NCBI RefSeq assembly: GCF_002742625.1
Contig: NZ_PEBF01000001.1
Location: 310,001 to 374,000 of the forward strand
DNA: 64,000 nt
Reading direction: 5' to 3'
DNA from: Caulobacter sp. FWC2
GTDB taxonomy: Bacteria; Pseudomonadota; Alphaproteobacteria; Caulobacterales; Caulobacteraceae
Shown here: piece after piece, positions 32,036-40,172 of the stretch
Layout: each line of letters begins with the position of its first letter
How positions within the stretch are numbered: position 1 is the stretch's first letter
Made by a program: the position numbers and the translations under genes
The notes under the pieces: generated by a model
Databases searched by the model: none
What the model saw: only the letters and a program-made list of their open reading frames with translations
What the model was told of the DNA's origin: nothing

Positions 32036-32054
32036 GCTTTCCGGATTGGCAAGT
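32036..32054 (-). promoter_or_regulatory. Operator-like palindrome 2 of 3 (degenerate)
   Basis: GCTTTCC-GGATT-GGCAAGT has the same arm length and spacer as its two neighbours but with mismatches. It starts 30 bases after the start of the first. Confidence 0.55.
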
Positions 32055-32058
32055 CAAA

Positions 32059-32077
32059 ACTTTCCAACATGGAAAGT
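32059..32077 (-). promoter_or_regulatory. Operator-like palindrome 3 of 3
   Basis: ACTTTCC-AACAT-GGAAAGT, perfect arms identical to those of the first site with a 5-base spacer. Together the three sites span the 72 bases in front of the regulator operon. Confidence 0.75.
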
Positions 32078-32201
32078 GTGGGCTCGACTCCGACACGCGC
32101 AGGGCCTTATCGCCGTCGCTCATGGGGACGTGCGGCGGCGTGTCGACTCAGGGGCATGACATAGCTGGCGCCGTCGCTCCTAAGTCTCTATCTCCCCGGC
32201 C

Positions 32202-32969
32202 ATGCTGATGGTCATCTCGCCCGCCAAGTCGCTGGACTTCACCGCCCCCAAGGCTGTGCTGCCGCTCACCACGCCGGCGCTCAAAGCCCAGATCGTCGAG
32301 CTGGCCAAGGTCACGCGCAAGCTGACCGCGCCCGACCTCAAGCGGCTGATGCATATTTCCGACGCCCTGGCCAAGCTGAACCGCGAGCGGTTCCAGGCCT
32401 TCGACTCCGAGCTCGAGGACGGCCTGCAGGCGATCATCGCCTTCAACGGCGACGTCTATGGCGGCCTCGCGGCGCGCGAGCTGGATCGTCCGGCCCTGGA
32501 GTGGGCCCAGGATCACCTGCGGATCCTGTCGGGCCTGTATGGCGTGCTGCGCCCGTTCGACGCCCTCCAGCCCTACCGCCTGGAGATGGGCACGCGGCTG
32601 AAGACCAAGCGCGGGTCGAACCTCTACGACTTCTGGGGCGAGACGATCTCCAAGACCCTGAACGCCGCCGCCGAAGGCCATGGCGACCCGACCCTGGTGA
32701 ACCTGGCCAGCCAGGAATATTTCGGCGCCGTAGACGCCAAGGTCCTGAAGCTGCCGGTGGTCACCTGTCACTTCAAGGAAGAGAAGGCCGGCGAGCTGCG
32801 GGTGCTGGGCTTCTTCGCCAAGAAGGCGCGGGGGCGCATGGCCCGCTACATCATCGACAACCGTATCGACCGCGCCGAGGGGCTGAAGGGCTTCAACCTG
32901 GACGGCTATGCGTTCAAGCCGAGCCTTTCGACCGAGGCCGACTGGGTTTTCGCTCGCCCGCAGCCCTGA
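32202..32969 (+). CDS. yaaA: Peroxide stress protein YaaA (DUF328/UPF0246)
   Basis: A 255-residue cytosolic protein. The start MLMVISPAKSLDF and the later sequences LYGVLRPFDALQPYRLEMGTRL, NLASQEYF and ARGRMARYIIDNRI are diagnostic of YaaA, which lowers free intracellular iron during hydrogen peroxide stress and binds DNA in E. coli. The ATG at 32202 gives the canonical N-terminus. An AT-rich hairpin follows directly, leading into the bdhA promoter region. Confidence 0.95.
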   Translation: MLMVISPAKSLDFTAPKAVLPLTTPALKAQIVELAKVTRKLTAPDLKRLMHISDALAKLNRERFQAFDSELEDGLQAIIAFNGDVYGGLAARELDRPALEWAQDHLRILSGLYGVLRPFDALQPYRLEMGTRLKTKRGSNLYDFWGETISKTLNAAAEGHGDPTLVNLASQEYFGAVDAKVLKLPVVTCHFKEEKAGELRVLGFFAKKARGRMARYIIDNRIDRAEGLKGFNLDGYAFKPSLSTEADWVFARPQP

Positions 32970-33038
32970 ATTCATCTATCGATGAATTTATAAAGGCTCG
33001 CTCTTCGCAATGGCGAGCTATATGTTGCGTCGCAACAT
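32969..33038 (+). promoter_or_regulatory. Three stacked inverted repeats in the yaaA-bdhA gap
   Basis: In order: AATTCATC-TATC-GATGAATT (32969-32988), GCTCGC ... GCGAGC (32996-33018) and ATGTTGCG-T-CGCAACAT (33022-33038). The first may end yaaA transcription. The last, a perfect 17-base palindrome 28 bases before the bdhA start, has the TTGC/GCAA form of sites bound by polyhydroxybutyrate regulators of the PhaR type. The identity of the binder is inference. Confidence 0.55.
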
Positions 33039-33065
33039 TATTAGGGCGTCATCCAGGAGCGTTCC

Positions 33066-33863
33066 ATGGCCGTTGACTTCGGTTTGCAGGGGCAGGTCGC
33101 TATCGTCACCGGCTCGACCAGCGGTATCGGTCACGCCTTGGCTGACGCGCTTGCGGCCCAGGGCTGCAACATCGTCATGAACGGTCTTGGCGAGATGAAC
33201 GCCATCGAGCGCGCCCGCTCCGAGATGGCTGAGACCCATGGCGTCGAGGTGCTGTATCACGGCGCCGACATGACCAAGCCGGACCAGATCGCCGACATGG
33301 TTCGCGCCGCCAAGGCCGAGTTCGGCGAGCTGGACATCCTGATCAACAACGCTGGCGTCCAGCACGTGGCGCCGATCGAGGACTTTCCGGACGACAAGTG
33401 GGACCTGATCATCGCGATCAACCTGACCTCGGCCTTCCACGCCACCAAGGCGGCCGTGCCGATCATGAAGGAGCAGGGACGTGGGCGGATCGTCAACATC
33501 GCCTCGGCCCACGGTCTGGTCGCCTCGCCGTTCAAGTCGGCCTATGTCGCGGCCAAGCACGGCATCCTCGGCCTGACCAAGACCGTGGCCCTCGAGGTCG
33601 CCGAGCACGGCATCACCTGCAACGCCATCTGCCCGGGCTTCGTGAAGACCCCGCTGGTCGAGGCCCAGATCGCCGACCAGGCCAAGGCGCGAGGCATTTC
33701 GGAAGAGGCCGTGATGAAGGACGTGATCCTGGCTGCGCAGCCGACCAAGCAGTTCGTCACCTTCGAACAGCTGGGCGGCATGTTGCTGTATCTGGTCTCC
33801 GACGCGGGCGCTTCGGCCAATGGCGCGGCTTTCCAGATCGACGGCGGCTGGGTCGCGCAATAG
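33066..33863 (+). CDS. bdhA: 3-hydroxybutyrate dehydrogenase
   Basis: A 265-residue NAD-dependent short-chain dehydrogenase that interconverts D-3-hydroxybutyrate and acetoacetate in the polyhydroxybutyrate cycle. TGSTSGIGHALA is the nucleotide-binding glycine motif and NNAGVQHVAPIEDF is the family-specific NNAG segment. The catalytic Ser is in IVNIASAHG and Tyr-x-x-x-Lys in SAYVAAKHG. The sequence LEVAEHGITCNAICPGFVKTPLVE and the C-terminal IDGGWVAQ are typical of BdhA. A good AGGAG precedes the ATG. A patatin-type hydrolase starts nine bases downstream, probably in the same operon. Confidence 0.94.
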   Translation: MAVDFGLQGQVAIVTGSTSGIGHALADALAAQGCNIVMNGLGEMNAIERARSEMAETHGVEVLYHGADMTKPDQIADMVRAAKAEFGELDILINNAGVQHVAPIEDFPDDKWDLIIAINLTSAFHATKAAVPIMKEQGRGRIVNIASAHGLVASPFKSAYVAAKHGILGLTKTVALEVAEHGITCNAICPGFVKTPLVEAQIADQAKARGISEEAVMKDVILAAQPTKQFVTFEQLGGMLLYLVSDAGASANGAAFQIDGGWVAQ

Positions 33864-33872
33864 GCTGGGCCG

Positions 33873-34934
33873 GTGCCCATCCCGCCCTTCACCAAGAAGA
33901 AGTCCGGCCCCCGGACGCTGAGCCTGGCCCTGCAGGGCGGGGGCTCGCACGGGGCCTTCGAGTGGGGAATCCTCGACCGGCTGCTGGAAGAGGACGACCT
34001 GGAGATCCGGGCGGTGACCGCCGCCTCGGCCGGCGCCATGAACGCCGTCTGCCTGGCCCAGGGCCTGATCGACGACGGCAAGGCCGGCGCGCGCCAGCGC
34101 CTCGAATCCTTCTGGCGACAGGTGAACCGGCAAGGCGGCCGCAACGTCTTCGGCGATACGTCGATCTGGACAAAGGCCTTCGGCGGCGGCGCAGACTGGC
34201 TGAAGAACACCCCCGGCTGGCGGATGGCCGAGACCTTCGCCATGTCGCTCAGCCCCTATGAGTTCAATCCGTTCAACCTGAACCCGCTGCACGACGCGCT
34301 GGAAGGCGAGATCGACTTCGGCCAGATCCGCGAGAACAGCCCGATCAAACTCTACATCGCCGCCACGGCGGTGCGGACCAGCAGGTCGGTGATCTTCCGC
34401 GAGACCGAGCTGACGTCCCGCCACATAATGGCCAGCGCCTGCCTGCCCCAGGTGTTCCAGGCCGTGGAGATCGACGGCGAGCCCTATTGGGACGGCGGCT
34501 TTCTGGCCAATCCGCCGCTGTGGCCGCTGTTCTATGACGACACCCCCGACGACATCCTGATCGTCAGCCTCAACCCGTTCGTCCGCGAGGAGACGCCCAA
34601 GTCGCCGGGCGAGATCATGGACCGGCTGAACGAGATCACCTTCAACGCCTCCCTGGTCTCGGAGCTGCGGGCCATCGGCTTCGTGCAGAAGCTGCTGGAC
34701 GAGGGTCTGCTGAAGGACAACGCCCGGGGCCGCTACCGCCGGATGCTGGTCCACGCCATCACGGCCGACAAGCCGCTGGCGGACCTGTCGCTGTCGACCA
34801 AGTTCGACACTGAGTGGAGCTTTCTGACCGACCTCAAGGCGCGGGGGCGCGCGGCGGCGGAGGCTTGGCTGACCGACTGCGGAAACTGTATCGGTGTGAA
34901 GTCCAGCGTCGATCTGAAGGTCGGCTTTCCCTGA
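33873..34934 (+). CDS. Patatin-like phospholipase / lipid hydrolase
   Basis: A 353-residue protein starting with GTG. The oxyanion-hole loop is [13 protein letters not shown]. The nucleophile sits in [10 protein letters not shown], where the usual G of GxSxG is alanine. The dyad aspartate is in [10 protein letters not shown]. The pattern matches the patatin proteins that sit next to bdhA in many alphaproteobacteria. By association it may act on polyhydroxybutyrate granules or membrane lipids, but this is not proven. The C-terminal third is a DUF3734-like extension. It follows bdhA by nine bases. Confidence 0.9.
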   Translation: MPIPPFTKKKSGPRTLSLALQGGGSHGAFEWGILDRLLEEDDLEIRAVTAASAGAMNAVCLAQGLIDDGKAGARQRLESFWRQVNRQGGRNVFGDTSIWTKAFGGGADWLKNTPGWRMAETFAMSLSPYEFNPFNLNPLHDALEGEIDFGQIRENSPIKLYIAATAVRTSRSVIFRETELTSRHIMASACLPQVFQAVEIDGEPYWDGGFLANPPLWPLFYDDTPDDILIVSLNPFVREETPKSPGEIMDRLNEITFNASLVSELRAIGFVQKLLDEGLLKDNARGRYRRMLVHAITADKPLADLSLSTKFDTEWSFLTDLKARGRAAAEAWLTDCGNCIGVKSSVDLKVGFP

Positions 34935-34945
34935 AAGACTTGGCC

Positions 34946-35365
34946 ATGAACCATCCCGTGCCGACCGTCGGTGTCGTCTGCCTGCGCGGTGATGAGGTCC
35001 TGCTGATCCGGCGCGGCACGCCGCCCCGGCTGAACCAGTGGAGCGTGCCGGGCGGACGGTTGGAGTGGGGCGAGACGCTGCAGGTCGCCGCCCTGCGCGA
35101 GCTGAAGGAAGAGACCGGCGTCGAGGCTGAGCTGCTGGGCTTGCTCGACGTGGTCGACGGGGTGTTTCCAGCAAGACCGGGGGGCGAGATCACCCGCCAC
35201 TACGTGATGATCGACTACGCCGCCCGCTGGACCGGCGGCGAGCCAGTGGCTGGCGACGACGCGGCCGAGGCGCGGTTCGTGACGCTGGACGAGGCCATGG
35301 CCCTGGTCGAGTGGGACGAGACGCGGCGGGTGATCGCGGAGACGTATCAGCGGTTCGGCGGCTAA
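34946..35365 (+). CDS. Nudix hydrolase
   Basis: A 139-residue single-domain Nudix protein. The Nudix box reads [23 protein letters not shown], matching G-x5-E-x7-R-E-U-x-E-E-x-G and giving the metal-binding glutamates. The remainder is a plain Nudix fold with a VPGGRLE start strand. Likely substrates are nucleoside diphosphate derivatives, similar to the ADP-ribose/NUDT-like group, but specificity cannot be read. The start ATG 34946 is 11 bases after the patatin stop, so it may belong to the same transcript. A strong hairpin follows immediately. Confidence 0.88.
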   Translation: MNHPVPTVGVVCLRGDEVLLIRRGTPPRLNQWSVPGGRLEWGETLQVAALRELKEETGVEAELLGLLDVVDGVFPARPGGEITRHYVMIDYAARWTGGEPVAGDDAAEARFVTLDEAMALVEWDETRRVIAETYQRFGG

Positions 35366-35396
35366 TTCTCCTCCCCCGCGATGCGGGGGAGGAGAA
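35366..35396 (+). terminator. Perfect 14-bp hairpin after the Nudix gene
   Basis: TTCTCCTCCCCCGC and GCGGGGGAGGAGAA pair perfectly around a three-base loop, starting at the base after the Nudix stop. There is no T-tract. CTCCCCCGC...GCGGGGGAG hairpins of this form are a common intergenic type in Caulobacter-like genomes, so it may be a repeat copy acting as terminator. Confidence 0.65.
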
Positions 35397-35436
35397 GCGC
35401 TTGCGCTGACGCTCAACCTCCGCAACATCCGCGTTC

Positions 35437-36198
35437 ATGACCGTCCTCGAAGCCCGCGCCCCGCGTACGTCCCTCAGTCCCAACGCCCTGATCCTGATCG
35501 CCGCGTGCGTCGGCCTGGGCTGGGCCGTCGCCGCCCAGATACCCCCTGCGGGTCCGTTCACCTTCGCCTTCGTCGCCGCGACCTGGATCCTCAGCGTCGG
35601 GATCCACGAGTTCGGCCACGCCTTCGTCGCCCACAAGGCCGGCGACACGACCATCGTCGAGAAGGGCTACCTGACCCTCGACCCGCTGAAATATTCCGAC
35701 CTCGTCACCACGATCATCTTTCCGCTGCTGGCCCTGGCCCTGGGCGGCATCGGCTTTCCGGGCGGGGCGGTCTATCTGCGCGAGGACCTGATGCGGTCGA
35801 GGGGCTGGCGGTCGCTGGCCTCGCTGGCGGGCCCGCTGGGGACCCTGGCGGTGCTGATCGCCCTGGCTGTCGCCCTGCCGTTCGTCGCCTCTGGCCCGCT
35901 GTACAACGCCCTGTCGCTGCTGGCCCTGCTGCAGGCCAGCGCCCTGGTCCTCAACCTGCTGCCGATCCCGGGCCTGGACGGCTATGGCGTCATCCGGCCG
36001 TTCCTGCCGGACGCCGTGCGCGTCAAGATGGTCAAGATCGAGCGGGTCGGCTTTCTGATCCTGTTCGCCCTGATCTTCTGGGTCCCCGGCGTCAGCGGCT
36101 TCATCTTCGGCGCGGCCCTGACGGTCACCGACCTGCTGGGCGTGTCGCGACCAGCGGTCGGGGCGGGCTGGCAGGCCTTCCACTTCTGGGGCTCTTGA
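35437..36198 (+). CDS. Site-2 protease-family (M50) membrane metalloprotease
   Basis: A 253-residue polytopic protein. The zinc motif GIHEFGHAFVAH (HExxH) lies in a membrane helix, and the second metal ligand region is LNLLPIPGLDGYGVIRP (NPxPGLDG-like). Five or six hydrophobic helices are apparent. It would cleave within the membrane. It lacks a PDZ domain, unlike RseP, and is of the short rhomboid-like/SpoIVFB-like class often listed as 'site-2 protease family'. Substrate unknown. It precedes an SDR gene by 62 bases, on the same strand. Confidence 0.87.
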   Translation: MTVLEARAPRTSLSPNALILIAACVGLGWAVAAQIPPAGPFTFAFVAATWILSVGIHEFGHAFVAHKAGDTTIVEKGYLTLDPLKYSDLVTTIIFPLLALALGGIGFPGGAVYLREDLMRSRGWRSLASLAGPLGTLAVLIALAVALPFVASGPLYNALSLLALLQASALVLNLLPIPGLDGYGVIRPFLPDAVRVKMVKIERVGFLILFALIFWVPGVSGFIFGAALTVTDLLGVSRPAVGAGWQAFHFWGS

Positions 36199-36260
36199 CC
36201 TTCCGCGCCTGACCCCCTCTCCTTCAAACAAGCGTTTCAGAGATCAGAGGGAGGTTCGCC

Positions 36261-37043
36261 ATGGCCTACGCGCCGTTCAATCTGTCGGGCAAGGTGGCCC
36301 TGGTCACCGGCGGCAATCGCGGCATCGGCCTTGGCATGGCCAAGGCGATGGCTCAGGCCGGCGCCGACATCGTGATCTGGGGCTCCAATCCAGAGCGCAA
36401 TCTCGAGGCCGAGAAGCAGCTGACCTCCCTGGGCGTGCGGGTGAAGGCCCAGACCGTCGATGTCTCCGACGAGGACCAGGTCCGCGAAGGCATGGAAGAG
36501 GCCGTGGCCGCCATGGGCCGGGTCGATAGCGTTTTCGCCAATGCGGGCATCGGCTTCGGCTCACCCTCGTTTGTCGAGATGAAGACCGAGACCTATCGCA
36601 AGGTGCTGTCGGTCAATCTGGACGGCGTGTTCTTCACCCTGCGCGAGGCCTGCCGCCACATGGTCGAACGGGCAAAGACGGGCGATCCGGGCGGTTCGCT
36701 GGTCGGGGTCGCCTCGCTGGCGGCCATCGAGGGCGCGGCGCGCAACGAGGCCTATGCCGCCACCAAGGGCGCGGTGATCTCGATGATCAAGTCGGTGGCC
36801 GTCGAGCACGCCCGCTACGGCGTGCGCGCCAACGCCATCCTGCCAGGCTGGATCGCCACCGACATGACGGCCGGGGCGCAAGGCAACGCCGCCTTCGCCG
36901 AGAAGGTCATTCCGCGCGTGCCCGCCCGCCGCTGGGGCGAGCCCGACGACTTCGGCGGCATGGCCGTCTATCTGGCCTCGGACGCCTCCAGCTATCAGTC
37001 GGGGACCACGATCGTCATCGACGGCGGATACTCGATCTTCTAG
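36261..37043 (+). CDS. Short-chain dehydrogenase/reductase
   Basis: A 260-residue classical SDR. It has TGGNRGIGLGMAKA (cofactor site), NAGIGFGSPSF, a catalytic serine in GVASLAAIEG, Y-A-A-T-K in EAYAATKGA, and the C-terminal VIDGGYSIF. An acidic residue is not obvious at the end of the second strand (WGSNPERNLE), so an NADP preference is possible. The substrate is unknown. RBS GAGGGAGG precedes ATG 36261. Confidence 0.9.
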   Translation: MAYAPFNLSGKVALVTGGNRGIGLGMAKAMAQAGADIVIWGSNPERNLEAEKQLTSLGVRVKAQTVDVSDEDQVREGMEEAVAAMGRVDSVFANAGIGFGSPSFVEMKTETYRKVLSVNLDGVFFTLREACRHMVERAKTGDPGGSLVGVASLAAIEGAARNEAYAATKGAVISMIKSVAVEHARYGVRANAILPGWIATDMTAGAQGNAAFAEKVIPRVPARRWGEPDDFGGMAVYLASDASSYQSGTTIVIDGGYSIF

Positions 37044-37181
37044 TGAGCTGATTTCTGGACTCTGAAGTCCAAAGAAAGCTCATGTAAAACAGGGCCTTGC
37101 GGAACCGACCGCGCGGTGAGAAGCTTTGCTTGTGGCAGTCCGGACATCAGATCCGGACGCCGACGAGGAAACGAGAGAACG

Positions 37182-37319
37182 ATGACGCCCCAAGACGTTG
37201 TCAGCCTGGCTCCGCCGCGCGGCTTCCTGACGCTGATCGCCCTGGTCCTGACGGCCATGGCCAGCTGCTTCTGGACCGCCGAATCGGACGTCGAGACAGA
37301 GTTGGCCCGCCACCGCTAA
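37182..37319 (+). CDS. Small membrane protein, 45 residues, unknown function
   Basis: Begins with ATG 37182 after GAGGAAACGAGAG, a purine-rich region suited as ribosome-binding site. The product has a polar start (MTPQDVVSLAPPRG), one hydrophobic segment (FLTLIALVLTAMASCFW) and a charged end (TAESDVETELARHR), with a single cysteine in the membrane region. It sits in an otherwise empty 350-base gap between the SDR and the nitronate monooxygenase genes. No homologue is recognised by eye. The hydrophobic plan and RBS favour a real gene. Confidence 0.5.
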   Translation: MTPQDVVSLAPPRGFLTLIALVLTAMASCFWTAESDVETELARHR

Positions 37320-37369
37320 GGCCGGGCTAACCTCGCGGCACGCTTGCCGGCGCGGGCGCGGCGCGAAAC

Positions 37370-37390
37370 CCTCCCTGAAACAACGGGAGG
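37370..37390 (+). promoter_or_regulatory. Hairpin covering the nitronate monooxygenase ribosome-binding site
   Basis: CCTCCC (37370-37375) pairs with GGGAGG (37385-37390), the Shine-Dalgarno sequence six bases before the ATG at 37397. The loop is nine bases. Translation may therefore be restrained unless the stem is melted. Confidence 0.45.
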
Positions 37391-37396
37391 ACGGTC

Positions 37397-38362
37397 ATGG
37401 GCCTGCGCACGCCGCTCTGCGATCTACTGCATATCGAGCATCCGATCCTTCTGGCCGGCATGGGCGGGGTGTCCTACGCGCCCCTGGCCGCCGCCGTGTC
37501 GAATGCGGGCGGCTACGGCGTGCTGGGCATGGCCGGGACCTCGCCGGACTTCATCCGCGCCCAGATGCGCGAGGTCAAAAGCCTGACCGACAAGCCGTTC
37601 GGCGTCGACCTTCTGGCCGCCACACCCGACGCCCTGACCGCCAGCGTCGAGGTCATCATCGAGGAGGGCGCCTCGTCCTTCATCGCCGGCCTGGGCGTGC
37701 CGCTGCCGATCATCGAACAGCTAAAGAAGGCCGGCCTGAAGGTCATGGTCGTCTGCGGGGCGGTGAAGCACGCGGTCAAGGCCGAGCAGGCCGGTTGCGA
37801 CGCCGTCATCTGCCAGGGCGGTGAAGGCGGCGGCCACACGGGCCTGGTCGGGACCCTGCCGCTGGTCGCCCAGGCCGTGGAGGCCGTGAAGATCCCTGTG
37901 GTCGCCGCCGGCGGCCTGCACGATGGACGGGGCCTGGCCGCGTCCCTGGCCCTGGGCGCTCAAGGCGTCTGGATGGGCACCCGCTTCATCGCCAGCCATG
38001 AGGCCCATGCCGGCGACCTCTACCGCCAGGCGGTGGTCGAGGCGGCCGACGAGGATACGGTCCGCACCCGCTGCTACTCGGGCAAGCCCATGCGGGTGAA
38101 GAAGAACCCCTATGTCGACGACTGGGAGGCGCGGCCGGCCGACATCCAGGGCTTCCCGCAGCAGGCGATGGTCTCGATCCGGGCGGGGGCCATGGGCGGC
38201 ATCGGCGGCCAGATCGAGGGGCTCGACCCGGCCAAGTCCTGCTTCGCCATGGGCCAGAGCGCCGGCGGCGTGCGCGAGGTGTTGCCCGCCGGCGAGATCG
38301 TGGCGCGGCTGGTCAGCGAGGCCGAGGCGGCGCTGGACCGGGCGTCGGCCTATCGGACCTGA
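37397..38362 (+). CDS. Nitronate monooxygenase
   Basis: A 321-residue FMN-dependent enzyme of the 2-nitropropane dioxygenase family, a TIM barrel that oxidises nitronates such as propionate-3-nitronate to carbonyl compounds and nitrite. Motifs are IEHPILLAGMGGVSYAPLAAAVSNAGG, a CQGGEGGGHTG segment at the FMN phosphate site, and PVVAAGGLHDGRGLAASLALGAQGVWMGTRF. The start at ATG 37397 follows GGGAGG. The final 60 residues include a methionine- and glycine-rich helix region usual for class I. It lies convergent to a Crp/Fnr regulator with a three-base gap. Confidence 0.93.
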   Translation: MGLRTPLCDLLHIEHPILLAGMGGVSYAPLAAAVSNAGGYGVLGMAGTSPDFIRAQMREVKSLTDKPFGVDLLAATPDALTASVEVIIEEGASSFIAGLGVPLPIIEQLKKAGLKVMVVCGAVKHAVKAEQAGCDAVICQGGEGGGHTGLVGTLPLVAQAVEAVKIPVVAAGGLHDGRGLAASLALGAQGVWMGTRFIASHEAHAGDLYRQAVVEAADEDTVRTRCYSGKPMRVKKNPYVDDWEARPADIQGFPQQAMVSIRAGAMGGIGGQIEGLDPAKSCFAMGQSAGGVREVLPAGEIVARLVSEAEAALDRASAYRT

Positions 38363-38365
38363 ATC

Positions 38366-39124
38366 TTAGCGCTTGTGCGGCGGCAGGATCCGCCCGAAGT
38401 GCGCCTCGACGGCCGCGTGGCACTCGCAGGCGCGCTTTTCCAGCCCCGGACGGTCCAGCACCTCGACCTTGCCGCGGCCGATGTGGATGACCTTCGCGTC
38501 CTGCAGGACGCGGGCGACGGCGCTGACCGTCGTACGCTGCACGCCCAGCATCTGGGCCAGGGTCTCCTGCGTCAGGCGGATAGGCTCCTTGCCCGAGCGG
38601 TCGTGGGCGAACAGCAGCCAGCGGCAGACGCGCTGCTCGATCGGGTGCAGGGCGTTGCAAGCCGCCACCTGCATCATCTGGGCGATGAAGGCGTCGGCGG
38701 CGCGATCGAACAGGTCGCCGACGCTGGCATGGCGGGCCTTGGACTCTTCCAGCTTGGCGGTCGAGAGACAGAAGGCTTGGCCGGGGACGCGGACCACGGC
38801 GCGGCCATAGGCGGGCTTGAAGCCGGCGCTGACCACGCCGCCGATCGCGCCCTCGAAGCCGATGCTGGCGGCCTCGATCTCCTGGCCGTCCGAGGTCACC
38901 ACCAGCAGCGAGGCCTGGGTGGGGCCGCAGGGCAGGTAGGTGTGCTCGACGTCGTCGCCGACATCGAACAGCACGGCGTCGGCCGGCAGGTCGACGAGCA
39001 CCAGATGCGCGGCCAGTTCGGCCAGGGCGTCCGGGCGCAGGGCGGCCAGCAGACGGTTGGAATCATAGGTCGGCGCGGCGTCGCCCTCGGCGGCGCTGCG
39101 GACGATGCGGGTGATGGCGGTCAT
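38366..39124 (-). CDS. Crp/Fnr-family transcriptional regulator
   Basis: A 252-residue regulator. The N-terminal cyclic-nucleotide-like jelly roll covers residues about 25-140 (LLAALRPDALAELAAHLVLVDLPADAVLFDVGDD). The DNA-binding helix-turn-helix is in RLTQETLAQMLGVQRTTVSAVARVLQDAKVI. There is no Fnr-type cysteine cluster, and the cAMP-binding RxS motif is not evident, so the signal is unknown. ATG 39124 is preceded by GGGAGG. A few short cysteines near the C-terminus (ACECHAA) are unusual. It is divergent from a membrane-protein gene. Confidence 0.9.
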   Translation of the reverse strand: MTAITRIVRSAAEGDAAPTYDSNRLLAALRPDALAELAAHLVLVDLPADAVLFDVGDDVEHTYLPCGPTQASLLVVTSDGQEIEAASIGFEGAIGGVVSAGFKPAYGRAVVRVPGQAFCLSTAKLEESKARHASVGDLFDRAADAFIAQMMQVAACNALHPIEQRVCRWLLFAHDRSGKEPIRLTQETLAQMLGVQRTTVSAVARVLQDAKVIHIGRGKVEVLDRPGLEKRACECHAAVEAHFGRILPPHKR

Positions 39125-39234
39125 GCGTGCCTCCCGTGAAGCTCGACTGCTTAAGCGCGTGGCGCACGGCTTAGTTTCCCGTGGACGGCGAGACTCTTCC
39201 GAAGCACCCTCCAGGCCGGGCTGGGAGGGGACCG

Positions 39235-39777
39235 ATGATCGCCAAGCGACACCTGCGGCGGAGGCTGAGCCAGTATGGCGCGCTATGGCTCGCATCGTTC
39301 GTCGTCACCCTCTTCGTCATGGCCGCCATGGTCTTCGGCGTCAGGATGCCGCTGGCCGACACCGCCGATCTCGTCCTGCCGATCGCTCTGGCCCTGCTGG
39401 GCCTGGCGGTGATCGCCGGCGTGGGGATCACCTTGGCCAATGACGTCAGCCTGTCGACCAAGTCGCTGATCACGGCCCTGGCGCTGCTGCTGATCCTGCC
39501 CTTGCTGTGGGCTCCGGTCCTGGCGGTGATCGTCACGGCCGCCGTCGACGGGGCGTCGGTGGAATATTCCACGGCCTATGCCCAGTTCCGGATCACGGTC
39601 AGCCACCTGATCTACCCACTGGTGGCGATGCTGGGCGAGGATCCGCTGGTCGGCTTCGTCTGGCAGGCGTTCCAGGTCGTCGCGTCCGTGGTGGGCGCGG
39701 TCGCGTCGATCCTGCAGGTGTGGCGGGTCATCAAGCCGTTCCTGTACGGCGACGATGAAGAGACGGCCGAGGCCTAG
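39235..39777 (+). CDS. Hypothetical membrane protein, 180 residues
   Basis: Starts at ATG 39235 with GGGAGGGG just upstream. The product begins MIAKRHLRRRLSQYG and has about four hydrophobic regions (LWLASFVVTLFVMAAMVFGV, LVLPIALALLGLAVIAGVGI, LITALALLLILPLLWAPVLAVIV and a last span near VWQAFQVVASVVGAVASIL). The tail is acidic (DDEETAEA). No family is recognised. It lies divergent from the Crp/Fnr regulator, which may control it; this is suggested only by position. Confidence 0.75.
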   Translation: MIAKRHLRRRLSQYGALWLASFVVTLFVMAAMVFGVRMPLADTADLVLPIALALLGLAVIAGVGITLANDVSLSTKSLITALALLLILPLLWAPVLAVIVTAAVDGASVEYSTAYAQFRITVSHLIYPLVAMLGEDPLVGFVWQAFQVVASVVGAVASILQVWRVIKPFLYGDDEETAEA

Positions 39778-39788
39778 CTGGACGGCGC

Positions 39789-39998
39789 CTAGCTCAGCGT
39801 CGTCGGGCCGGGCAGCACTCCATCCTCGTCCTGCTCGTGCAGCATCACGTGCAGGCCCAGGCCGGCCGGATGTTCGGCCAGGCGGCGGGCCGCGGCGCTG
39901 GCTTCGCCGCGCGTCTCGTAGGCGCCAAAGCGCAGGTTGTCGCCGATGATGGACCAGCGATCGCCGACCCGAACGACACCGTAATGCACCTCAGTCAT
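39789..39998 (-). CDS. Small conserved-type protein, 69 residues
   Basis: Starts ATG 39998 with AAGGAGG upstream, a near-ideal ribosome-binding site. The product is soluble (MTEVHYGVVRVGDRWSIIGD, then a RGEASAAARRLAEHPAGLGLHVMLHEQDEDG segment). It resembles small DUF2188-type proteins in size and arrangement: a strand-strand opening, then a helix, then a strand. I cannot place it with certainty. It converges on the membrane-protein gene with an 11-base gap. Confidence 0.7.
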   Translation of the reverse strand: MTEVHYGVVRVGDRWSIIGDNLRFGAYETRGEASAAARRLAEHPAGLGLHVMLHEQDEDGVLPGPTTLS

Positions 39999-40082
39999 GG
40001 GGGACCTCCTTGCAGTATCCACAGGGAACGCCCGATCTGTGGCGATCACAAGGCCCTTATTCTTCAAGCTTTTCTGACACCG

Positions 40083-40099
40083 GGGGACATTGTGTCCCC
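40083..40099 (+). promoter_or_regulatory. Perfect 7-3-7 palindrome upstream of the TIGR02301 gene
   Basis: GGGGACA-TTG-TGTCCCC lies in the divergent gap between the 69-residue protein and the TIGR02301-type gene, 74 bases before the latter's ATG. It could be a dimer-binding operator or an RNA stem. Confidence 0.4.
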
Positions 40100-40172
40100 A
40101 CGCGGGCCTTCGCCGCTCGCCCGTCAGGCGCGGGACGGTGACAGCCGCGCGAGGTTTGGCGATAACAGGCCC

